Assembly: GCA_002205965.3 (NCBI GenBank)
Contig: NADL03000778.1
Span: 178,939-242,938 of the forward strand
Length of the DNA: 64,000 bases
Direction: 5' to 3'
DNA from: Kappaphycus alvarezii
Lineage: Eukaryota; Rhodophyta; Florideophyceae; Gigartinales; Solieriaceae
Below, one piece after another: positions 42,541-52,178 of the stretch. How positions within the stretch are numbered: the first letter of the stretch is position 1; each line of letters opens with the position of its first letter. The notes beneath the pieces are model-generated. The model did no database searches. It was not told the DNA's origin and worked only from the letters and a program-made list of their open reading frames with translations. A program made the translations under genes and the position numbers.

Positions 42541-42961
42541 TAATGGGAATCGGAGAGAGTGAAGGACTTTGCTGGACGGATGAAGTTGCGGGCTTGGCTA
42601 CCCAGAATTTACTCGGAACTCTAAAATCCTGGCCTTAAGTACAACCTACAACTACATTCTAACTCACTGCTTTCCAAGCCGGCGACCGATAGTCGCTTGT
42701 CACGGCAAGCCTTTCCGTATAAGAAGTTTGCAGCGATTACTCAAAGACACGTGGTGCTTAGTCTCCCACTCTTTACCTCTTTAGTTTTCCTCCTCTTTAA
42801 CTCTTACCACCTCTTTATTTGTGCCTTAGGGTAATGGGAATCGGAGAGGGTGAAGGACTTTGCTGGACGGATGAAGTTGCGGGCTTGGCTCCCCAGAATT
42901 TACTCGGAACTCTAAAATCCTGGCCTTAAGTACAACCTACAACTACTTTCTAACTCACTGC
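42541..42961. repeat. 130-bp direct repeats flanking the right inverted-repeat arm
   Basis: 42541-42670 and 42832-42961 are near-identical and resemble the first part of the array LTR (GATGAAGTTGCGGGCTTGGC, ACCCAGAATTTACT). The 161 bp between them (42671-42831) is the inverted copy of 41092-41249. This suggests that an LTR end was duplicated around an inverted leader segment. Confidence 0.9.
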
Positions 42962-43440
42962 GTCCACTAACAGAATCCCACAAACTGAGCTACCTTATTT
43001 TGCAGACTTACCGGAAACGAATTCCCTTGTGCCAAAATAACGGACTCAATCCGTCATACGTAAAATAGAATCACATAACTGATTTTTGGATGCAGTCGGT
43101 CCAATTTCATCATAATTACGAACCTCATACATATGATGGAATCACATAACTGATTTTTGGATGCAGTCGGTCCAATCTTCATCATAATTACGAACCTCAT
43201 ACATATGATGGAATCACATAACTGATTTTTGGATGCAGTTGTACAAACCAATATCATAACTAGAAACCACATACGTATGATGGAATCACATAACTGATTT
43301 TTGGATGCAGTTGTACAAACCGATATCATAACTAAAACCACATACGTATGATGGAATCACATAACTGATTTTTGGATGCAGCTGGATAAAACCCGTAATC
43401 ATAACTAGAAACCACATACGTATGATGGAATCACATAACT
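42962..43440 (-). repeat. Old LTR remnant with 71-72-bp minisatellite (six units)
   Basis: GAATCACATAACTGATTT recurs at about 43068, 43139, 43211, 43283, 43354 and 43428. The unit (with TTTTTGGATGCAG and CATACGTATGATG) is the same family as at 29,803-30,130 and shares its period. With the preceding 130-bp repeat it forms an eroded LTR in the same orientation as the array LTRs. Confidence 0.85.
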
Positions 43441-43770
43441 GATTTATCAGGGTCAATTGGTTCCGAATCGTTTTCGTCATCACTAGTTGCTTCCTGTGGA
43501 TTAAATAGACTTAATGCAGTAAATTTTCGGTGAACAGATAAAGCCATGACCTAGGCTTATCGAGCTGCATATACTTTGAGATAATATCTCGACATAACCT
43601 ATCATCCAACACTTTGTGCCTTAGTCCCCAGTGGATAACGAACAAACATTTCCTTTGCCGTGCAGAAGTCAAACTTGCGTACATCATTACCAGGTACCAT
43701 GTACAACAGTGAAATCTGAGCACCCGTAAGTGAGACAATTCAGGCTTTTCTGCATCCAGAAATGATAATG
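43441..43770 (-). pseudogene. Eroded copia integrase/linker fragment
   Basis: On the minus strand the nucleotide sequence follows the array's integrase C-terminus and linker: equivalents of WYKLHAHEVQ, the GYPAGTKAYKVWDDE box and VQFDESRRGPC can be traced with many changes. The frame is not preserved. It lies next to an LTR remnant in the same orientation, so both may come from one internally deleted element. Confidence 0.6.
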
Positions 43771-43927
43771 TGTGACTAATGTGCTGAAGAAAGAAAATTG
43801 GAAGGAGATGAACAAGTTGGTAAGAGGTTTTCGAATCTGTGCCTAGCCTAGCTGATTTATTTATTGTAGCTCGGAGGCAAGGCTTATATGCCACTCTGAG
43901 ACTACCCTCATACCAACTCTGAAATTC

Positions 43928-43968
43928 TGTTGTTGATTTGGCAAGACGATCACATGACCCCACATCGG
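43928..43968 (+). repeat. Start of an old plus-strand LTR, interrupted by element A
   Basis: TGTTGTTGATTTGG followed by GACGATCACATGA and CACATCGG matches the first 40 bp of the LTR of copy B. Element A is inserted here. The last five bases, ATCGG (43964-43968), reappear just past its other end at 52099-52103. Confidence 0.7.
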
Positions 43969-45550
43969 TGATGATGAGTTGCGATAGGGAAGGCTGGTGG
44001 GAGAGAGGATGAAGCTGCGGGCTTAGCTACCCAGAATTTACTTGGTGCTCGAAACTTCGACCTTAAGTACATTCTAAAACTACTCGCTACTTCATTTCCT
44101 CCATTTACAAAATCCCATAAACCAAACCATTTGGGCAACTTGAAAGATATTGGCCCAGCAAAAACGTTCTTTGAGTCCATTTTCGAACTGCTTCCAAAGC
44201 TGCCAAATTTGCATAAAACAAACTGGCCCACTAGACACATGAATGCAGTGCCTTATTTCCGCAGCCTGTCGGCACCGAATTTGCTTGGGCCATAATAACG
44301 TACTCAAACCTTCATACAAATCATAGAATATGGTAAATGTTCTGAGATGCAGCCGGAGGGTGTAGCCAGGCACGTAAAAGTAACTAGGATCCTCATACAC
44401 ATTATAGAATCAGGAGTCACTTCCATAAATGCAGTCGAGGATGCAGCCGGGTGCATAGAATCATAACTAGAATCCTCATACACATTATAGAATCAAGAGT
44501 CGCTTCCATAATGCAGCCGGAGGATGCAGCCGGGTGCAGGGAATCATAACTAGGATCCTCATACACATTATAGAATCAGAGTCGCTTCCATAATGCAGCC
44601 GGAGGATGCAGCCGGGTGCAGGAATCATAACTAGGATCCTCATACACATTATAGAATCAAGAGTCGCTTCCATAATGCAGCCGGAGGATGGAACCGACAG
44701 TGCAGTGGTGGAATGCAGTCGTGGATGCAGCCAGGGAGTGTAGTAGTGGAATGCAGCCGGCGGATGCAGCCGGCTATCTACTGTACGTTCAATCAACGGA
44801 GCGGTGTAATTATGACAACGATTCGCATAACCACCCCTTACTGTATGAATTCAAGTACAGTACGAAGTACAATACAAAGTACAGTACGAAGTATAGTACG
44901 AAGTACAGGACGAAGTATAGTACGAAGTACAGTACGAAGTACAGTTCCACAACTGACAATAGTACAACACGTGGACACCACTGCACCAATAGTTTCTACG
45001 CTTTTCTGTACCACGTGTACATCGCATACACCAATGCCAACCTGTACACGTGTATATGTCTTATTCAGCACAGCTCCCGTACACTACATTCCTCACACCC
45101 TTACAGCACATTTCCCTACGTAAAGGGACCCCCTAAACAACATTTTGACCTCTAAAATAGCTCATAAATAACCGTTATATCCATCCCATACTGCCTTTGA
45201 ACAACTAAAACCAGCCAAGGAACCTCTACAACACCTGACACGTGTACATCCTGGGCCAATAGAATTGCAGTATTGTCCCTGTCAGCGAATAGGATTAAAG
45301 CAGGCAATTCTTAGCCTAGGCATTATGGGCCAAGTTCCACTTGTCAACAATTATGCAAAATTTGCATTTTTCGTCGACCCCCTGAAAATGGCCTTTCGTC
45401 CCCGGCAACTTTGCTTTTCGGGTAAATTTGGCATATATTTCCCTTCAGAACCACATGTGTCCACGTGTACACATATACAGCTTCCCAACCTCCGTGCGAG
45501 ACGTCTAGTCAGTGCGATGGGCGTGTGATCGTCTCACGAAATCACCAACA
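43969..45550 (-). repeat. LTR1 (3' LTR of element A), 1,582 bp
   Basis: Contains four minisatellite units of about 82 bp (44,400-44,700, with ATGCAGCCGGAGGATGCAGC), a TACGAAGTACAG array (44,853-44,945), and repeated CACGTG-type motifs (44,968-45,060, 45,238, 45,468). In element orientation it starts TGTTGGTGAT directly after the G7 polypurine tract. Confidence 0.9.
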
Positions 45551-45560
45551 CCCCCCCTCG
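45551..45560 (-). other. Polypurine tract of element A
   Basis: The minus strand reads CGAGGGGGGG immediately before the 3' LTR, where plus-strand DNA synthesis is primed. The same tract precedes LTR3 (58627-58636) but is missing next to LTR2. Confidence 0.85.
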
Positions 45561-45570
45561 ATCACATGCC

Positions 45571-48500
45571 CTAAGCATCGCGCAGATCCCCAAGTCCCAG
45601 AAACCTCACACATTTATTGAACGAAAGTCGTCCAAGAGGCTTCGTTAGTATATCTGCTGGCATTTCGGAAGACGGTACATGGAAGAGGGAAACAATATTG
45701 CGATGGATAGCATCTCTGACAAAGTGGTATGAGATATCGATATGCTTGTTACGCCGGTTGACCCCCTCGTTGCCTGCAAAGGATATAGTTCCTGTATTAT
45801 CGCAACCGATAGTAACAGTACCATCTTCTGATTTTCCCAATGCATCTGTCAGGAGGCATCTTAGCCAGGCGGCTTCTTTGCAGGCATCACAAAGCGCGAT
45901 GTACTCTGCTTCGCAGGTAGACTTTGCAACAACCGTTTGCTTCCTCGACGACCAGCTGACGGCTCCTCCACAAAGCTTGAATACATAGCCGCTGGTGGAC
46001 TTTCTTGAACTCAAGCAGCCACCCCAGTCCGCATCACTAAAGCCTTCGAGGTACTCCACTGAGAGATTTCCGTTTAGGATAACACCAGTTGAGAGTGTTC
46101 CTTTGATGAACCTCAAAACCCTTTTCGCAGCCTGCCAGTGGTCCTCGCGAGGCTTCTCACAGTGTTGAGACAATTTGCCAACGGCGTATGCTAAATCTGG
46201 ACGAGAACCAACCATCAGGAACATCAGACAGCCGATGATCTGTCGATACGGGACATCGCAGTACGGGCTTGTCGAAGACTCGGGATGGAATCCCTGTTCC
46301 ATTGGTGTACTCACGGAATTACAGCTGACCATTCCAAAACGTTTCAGTACGGATTCGGCATACGCTTTCTGCGATATACAGACTAGCTTGGACGACCTTT
46401 TCCTACTAATTTCAAGCCCTATGCACTTTTTCGCCTCTCCCAGGTCTTTCATCTCAAACCTTTTATTTAATTCCGCTTTCATCCAGGCTACGGCGGTTAG
46501 ATCACTACCGGCGAGCAGCAAGTCATCCACATAAAGGGCAATGAGCATTATGCTGTCATTCGATATGTTTGTGTACAAGCAAGCGTCACTTCTCGTGGTC
46601 TTAAACCCAAGCCCATTAATCAAGAAGTCGTCAATCTTTTTGTGCCATTGACGACTCGCTTGTTTAAGGCCATAAATAGCCTTGAGGAGTTTGCAAACAT
46701 GGTTTGGTTTGGAAGGGTCGATGCATCCTTCGGGTTGTTCCATGTAAATATCCTCCTCTAATTCTCCATTTAGAAACGCGGTGACTACGTCCATTTGGTG
46801 AAGCTCTAAGTCAAATTGCGCAACCATAGCCAGTAGCAATCGAATTGTCGTGAATTTGATTACCGGGGCGAAAGTCTCTGAGTAATCAACTCCTTCAATC
46901 TGCTGGAAACCTCTTACGACTAGGCGACCCTTTCCTTGCTGAATGAGGTGGCCCTGATCATCTGGAATATCTTTAACGGTGAAAACCCAGCGCGATGTGA
47001 GGATGTTAGAGGCCTGTGAGCGCGGAACCAGCGTCCAAGTCTGGTTTTTGCGTTGTGATTTTAACTCTTTGTCAACTGCTTTCTGCCAGAAATCTGGTTG
47101 CGTCCCACTCATCGCTTCCTTGAACGAGTCTGGTACCGGAACATCCTCATTAGACGTGCTGAGTATATTAGTTCCTAAGAGGCCCTTCCACCATTGTCTT
47201 GGTGGGCGGCGTGATCGACCTGATCTGCGAAGTGGTACATTGCTAGATCCATCTCCGTCTGCACCACCCGTATGTTCTGGTTCCGAGCTCGCATCCGGGG
47301 GCTCTGGGTTCATATTTGGATTTAGAACGGGCTCATTTTGACCTCTCGATGACTCAGAGTCTCCATTTTCACCGATATTTGCCATTAAAGTATCGGGTCA
47401 GTTTCGTCAGCAACGCCCACATCCTCTGGCTCAAAATTCTCGTCATTTTGATGCGATATACTGTCGTCAACCGAACAAGGCCCTCGCCTGGACTCATCAA
47501 ACTGCACATTTCGTGAGATAACTACGCGATTCAGTTCGTCATCCCATACCTTGTAGGCCTTCGTTCCGGCTGGGTATCCAAGAAACATTCCTTTCACTGC
47601 ACGTTCATCAAGTTTCTGCACCTCATGGGCATGCAGTTTGTACCAGCATTGGCAGCCAAATACCCTCAAGTGAGACACATCTGGTTTATCCTTCATCCAC
47701 AAGTGATGAGGCGTAATGGAACTTCCCAGGGCTCTGTTTGTTACACGATTCCGCACATACACGGCATTGTCTAGGGCTTCAGCCCAAAATGACTTTGGAA
47801 CCTGCATGTGGGACAGCATAGACCGAACCAGATCTATCAATGTACGGTTGAACCGTTCTGCGACGCCATTTTGTTCAGGCGTGTACGCGGCGGTCGTTTG
47901 ATGAACCGTTCCTTGTGAAGATAAGAAGGATTGGAACTGCGAGGAAAGATACTCCCCTCCACGATCTGAACGAAACACTTTCACTCGCTGACCGGTATGG
48001 GTAAGGGCATAATTGGCAAACTTCTTATAGAACTCGAAAGTTTCATCTTTACTTTTCATCGGATAGACAACGCTCCAGTTGGAGTAATCATCGATGAATG
48101 TGACAAAGTATCTCGCACCACCTAATGACTGTGTTTGGAGTGGGCCACAGACGTCCGAATGGACTAAGTCTAGCAGCTGCTTTGCCCTACCTCCTGAGCG
48201 ATGTTTGGGAATTACAGCACGAGTTGCTTTTCCTACCACACAAGCATCGCATTTCACGGAATCACAGTCAGAAGATGAGCCAATATCTTTGGTATCATTT
48301 GAAGAAGAAAGATGAAGTCCACTTACCACGTTCTTGCGAGACATAGACAAGATTCCTTGAGTATGAACGTGCGCAAGTCTTTCGTGCCACGTCTTCAAGG
48401 AGGCTTTGTGTGCCGAATGAGTCATATCACACGTATCAAGCACGTAGAGCTCTCCTTCACTTGTCGCGGTTGCCACAGTACAGTCATTTTTCTTTACAGT

Positions 48501-49676
48501 ACACTTGTCACGAACAAACTGAACATCAAGTCCATTGTCGACCATCTGGCGTACTGAAATTAGAGAAAAGGCAAAACTGGGAACGTGTAGCACATTGGTG
48601 AGCTTACAGGATTTTTCAATGCCGTTTACTGATAGCATCAAATGAACGTTTCCGACTCCAGCCACAATCGCACAAGCCTTGGTTCCCATCTCAACGCGGC
48701 TGTTCGAGACCTCACGGTAGTCTGTAAAGAGGCTTCTGTCAAACGTCATGTGCGCGGAGCACCCGGAATCTATAAGCCAGGTGTTAGAGGTTATTTTAAC
48801 GTTAGACTTATCCGCTTTGTTCACCAGACAAATGTACTCCACCTCATTCACTTCCGAGCCATCTTTTTCTTGAGCGATCATTGCCGTTGGCTTCTGTAAT
48901 TGCCTCCGCTGGAATCGTTCGGGTGGAGAAGGTCGCTTTCCATTGACATCCTTTCCCCAGCAACGGGAGGCGGTGTGTCCGGTGTGACCACAATTAGTGC
49001 ACGTCAAGGAAGACTGGCGCCGTCCTTCGAAAACGTTCCCAATAAGGGCGGCACTTGAAGTCATCTGTCGCCTGGACGACTTCATCGAAGCTCGTTGTTC
49101 CTCTTGAAGTAGACGACTTTTGACATACTCCACTCCAAAGGAGTTGTCTTCAGATCCAAGAGCGTCCAGAGCAACAATGAGGCTGTGAAAACGCGGTGGA
49201 AGGCCGTTAAGCACTGCCATAGCCATCTCTTTGTCATCGATAACGACCCCCATAGACTTCAAGCGAGCCGCCAGGTGTCTCACACGTCCAATATACGGAA
49301 GCACCTTCTCATTTTCTAGCATACTGACAGTGTAAAACTCTCTACGAGCAGCCAACTTGTTCAGCAGCGTATGTCGCTCAAACACCTCTAGAATAGCATC
49401 CCACATACCTTTGGCAGTAACAGCATCTCTTACATGGTCCAAATGGTCATCAGAAAGAGACAGCCCTATAATTGCTCTGGCTTTTCGATCTCCCTGCTTC
49501 CAAGTCCTATACGTAGAAGAATTTTCATCAGCAGGGACGTTATCATCGGTAATGTACTGTTCTACATCGCGCAGTGCCAGAAGTAGCTGAATTTTCTGCT
49601 TCCACACATAAAAATTCGTATCCGTCAGCTTCTCTATCTTCATTGACCCTCCTCCTTGATCTTCTCCGCCACTCAT
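45571..49676 (-). CDS. Gag-pol polyprotein of element A (one frame break)
   Basis: Single copia polyprotein, about 1,369 codons. I start at the ATG at 49676 (MSGGEDQGGGSMKIEKL). Gag: RKARAIIGLSLSDDHLDHV, CCHC knuckle CTNCGHTGHTASRC. Protease: WLIDSGCSAHMTFD (Asp-Ser-Gly). Integrase: HERLAHVH and CDACVVGK zinc site, then the D-D-E core (SDVCGPLQTQ, VFRSDRGGEYLSSQF, TPEQNGVAERFNRTL). Linker: SGRSRRPPRQWW. RT: VFTVKDIPDDQG, MDVVTAFLNGELEEDIYMEQ, intact YVDDLLLAGS. RNase H: FSDADWGGC, CEAEYIALCDA. The only lesion is a missing G at 47394-47398 (TATCGGGTC against TATCGGGGTC in copy 2), which separates integrase from RT. All catalytic residues are present. Confidence 0.93.
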
Positions 49677-49839
49677 TGCAAATAGGTTAGAGGTGCTTAT
49701 GTTCTGTTCGAAGATCCCAAGCCGGGGACCGATAGTCCCTTGCAATGGCAAGCCCACCTCTATAAGAACACAGCACACGAAACTCTAAGCTAAATGCAAA
49801 GGCCGAGCACTCGCTTTTAACCAAAGTATAGGATCCCTT

Positions 49840-50504
49840 TTACTGCTGAGACAAAACTACTTTCAAGTGATCTTTCCCGTTCTCGTGGCGTTTCAGAACT
49901 TCGTGGGAGTCGAACACTCTATCACAAACAGTACACCTAGGGGTCTCCTTTCTGTTCGCTACTCTAGTCCTATGACCCTTAGAATGAACGTGATCGTAGA
50001 ATGTCTTAGCACTATTGCAGCTAATCTGGCAGGTCTTGCAGTACCTCTTGTGCCTCGGCGGAACTCGCTTCTTCGCCTTCAGCTCCCTTTTCGCGACTCG
50101 ATCGGCAAGCGCTTTGGCTTTCTTGGCCGAGAGTCGTTGAATTTTTCTAATTGGCGTCTGTGGAGGTACTGACCTGCGGGGGATCCTATATCCTTCCTGG
50201 GCGACAGAGAGGGCGAGCGTCGGCGGCGGTGGTGTTGTCGGTTCAATAACCTCGATCCTCTCCACACTTGACCTCCTCCCTGACGGTAAACCTCTGACCG
50301 ATGGAGCCCTGGGCACTCGCGGCACCAGGGCTAATTCCGAGTCTAGCACAACCCCGCAGAAGCAGGCACAGATAGTGGAAGTGATCGTCAGTAACAGCTT
50401 TATGGAATTACAAGTCTTTAGACCAACCAAAAGGTGCAAAGAGAATCACTTCGATGTGCAAAGAAATGGAATTATTCAAATAACTTACCAGAAACGTGAG
50501 ACAT
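49840..50504 (-). CDS. Accessory zinc-finger ORF of element A, two exons
   Basis: Lies between primer site and gag, same strand. The long open frame (50439-49840) has no ATG, but a strong donor (GTAAGT at 50488 downward) after ATG TCT CAC GTT TCT G at 50504-50489 joins in frame to an acceptor (GCTAG, 50343-50344). This leaves exon 2 at 50342-49840: 172 residues, intron 146 nt with CTGAC near the acceptor. The protein starts MSHVSDSELALVP. Then come Pro/Arg-rich sequence, a basic helix (KKAKALADRVAKRELKAKKR) and two C2H2 fingers, CKTC-x12-H-x5-H and CTVC-x12-H-x5-H, the spacing of U1/JAZ-type RNA- or dsRNA-binding fingers. The last finger ends HENGKDH, the stop being nine residues later. Nucleic-acid binding is likely; its role in the element is unknown. 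I know of no such ORF in canonical copia. Confidence 0.72.
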
Positions 50505-50582
50505 ATTCAACAGGCTGAGACAAACAAAACGAAACAGGGCAACGACACAGGGCGACTTACGGGAATCAAAGACAGAGATAGC

Positions 50583-50602
50583 GTTGAACTGGGCCCATAA
50601 CC
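50583..50602 (-). other. Primer binding site matching internal initiator tRNA-Met
   Basis: Directly next to the LTR edge the plus strand reads CTGGGCCCATAACC, identical to the anticodon arm of eukaryotic initiator tRNA-Met. Reverse transcription would thus be primed by the 5' half of the tRNA, as in Drosophila copia, not by the usual 3' CCA end. The same site lies at 57117-57136 and 63656-63675. Confidence 0.85.
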
Positions 50603-52098
50603 TGATGATGAGTTGCGATAGGGAAGGCTGGTGGGAGAGAGGATGAAGCTGCGGGCTTAGCTACCCAGAATTTACTTGGTGCTCGAAAACTTCGACCTTA
50701 AGTACATTCTAAAACTACTCGCTACTTCATTTCCTCCATTTACAAAATCCCATAAACCAAACCATTTGGGCAAGTTGAAAGATATTGGCCCAGCAAAAAC
50801 GTTCTTTGAGTCCATTTTCGAACTGCTTCCAAAGCTGCCAAATTTGCATAAAACAAACTGGCCCACTAGACACATGAATGCAGTGCCTTATTTCCGCAGC
50901 CTGTCGGCACCGAATTTGCTTGGGCCATAATAACGTACTCAAACCCTCATACAAATCATAGAATATGGTAAATGTTCTGAGATGCAGCCGGAGGGTGTAG
51001 CCAGGCACGTAAAAGTAACTAGAACCTCATACATATTATAGAATCAAGAATCGCTTCCATAGTGCAGCCGGAGGATGCAGCCGGGTGCAGGGAATCATAA
51101 CTAGGATCCTCATACACATTATAGAATCAAGAGTCGCTTCCATAATGCAGCCGGAGGATGCAGCCGGGTGCATAGAATCATAACTAGATCCTCATACACA
51201 TTATAGAATCAAGAGTCGCTTCCATAATGCAGCCGGAGGATGGAACCGACAGTGCAGTGGTGGAATGCAGTCGTGGATGCAGCCAGGGAGTGTAGCAGTG
51301 GAATGCAGCCGGCGGATGCAGCCGGCTATCTACTGTACGTTCAATCAACGGAGCGGTGTAATTATGACAACGATTCGCATAACCACCCCTTACTGTATGA
51401 ATTCAAGTACAGTACGAAGTACAATACAAAGTACAGTACGAAGTATAGTACGAAGTACAGGACGAAGTATAGTACGAAGTACAGTACGTAGTACAGTTCC
51501 ACAACTGACAATAGTACAACACGTGGACACCACTGCACCAATAGTTTCTACGCTTTTCTGTACCACGTGTACATCGCATACACCAATGCCAACCTGTACA
51601 CGTGTATATGTCTTATTCAGCACAGCTCCCGTACACTACATTCCTCACACCCTTACAGCACATTTCCCTACGTAAAGGGACCCCCTAAACAACATTTTGA
51701 CCTCTAAAATAGCTCATAAATAACCGTTATATCCCATACTGCCTTTGAACAACTAAAACCAGCCAAGGAACCTCTACAACACCTGACACGTGTACATCCT
51801 GGGCCAATAGAATTGCAGTATTGTCCCTGTCAGCGAATAGGATTAAAGCAGGCAATTCTTAGCCTAGGCATTATGGGCCAAGTTCCACTTGTCAACAATT
51901 ATGCAAAATTTGCATTTTTCGTCGACCCCCTGAAAATGGCCTTTCGTCCCCGGCAACTTTGCTTTTCGGGTAAATTTGGCATATATTTCCCTTCAGAACC
52001 ACATGTGTCCACGTGTACACATATACAGCTTCCCAACCTCCGTGCGAGACGTCTAGTCAGTGCGATGGGCGTGTGATCGTCTCACGAAATCACCAACA
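50603..52098 (-). repeat. LTR2 (5' LTR of element A), 1,496 bp
   Basis: As LTR1 but with three minisatellite units (about 51,010-51,240). Its plus-strand right end ACCAACA is followed by ATCGG and foreign sequence rather than by a polypurine tract, so it is only the 5' LTR of element A and not shared with the next internal region. Confidence 0.92.
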
Positions 52099-52178
52099 AT
52101 CGGTGCCAAACCTCATAAGAGGCATGAGGCATGTTCCACGTGTACACATGCACACGTGTCGAATGAAAGGTGGCGCTA
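52099..52178. other. 80-bp flank between element A and the next internal region
   Basis: Begins with the target duplication ATCGG, then TGCCAAACCTCATAAG and a CACGTGTACACATG motif. It replaces the polypurine tract and last pol codons expected here. It probably continues the old LTR seen at 43928-43968, and joins pol sequence of the next copy at AAGAGGCTTCG. Confidence 0.75.

Larger units (their letters stand above)
43969..52098 (-). mobile_element. Complete copia element A with 5-bp target duplication
   Basis: An 8,130-bp LTR retrotransposon on the minus strand: 5' LTR 50603-52098, primer site 50583-50602, spliced zinc-finger ORF 49840-50504, gag-pol 45571-49676, polypurine tract 45551-45560, 3' LTR 43969-45550. 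The ends read TGATGATGAG and ACCAACA on the plus strand, and both flanks carry ATCGG, the 5-bp duplication typical of copia integrases. The LTRs differ by one 82-bp minisatellite unit and a few substitutions, so insertion was recent but not immediate. Gag-pol is broken only by one missing G. The domain order protease-integrase-RT-RNase H identifies Ty1/copia. Confidence 0.92.

Noticed and set aside
41092..42831. Inverted repeat as a DNA transposon with terminal inverted repeats
   Set aside because: Between the arms is copia gag, not a transposase, and the arms are retroelement leader sequence without target duplication.
44838..45155. Frames of YSTKYSTKY or VLRTVLRT repeats in the LTRs
   Set aside because: Translation of the TACGAAGTACAG microsatellite, not a protein.
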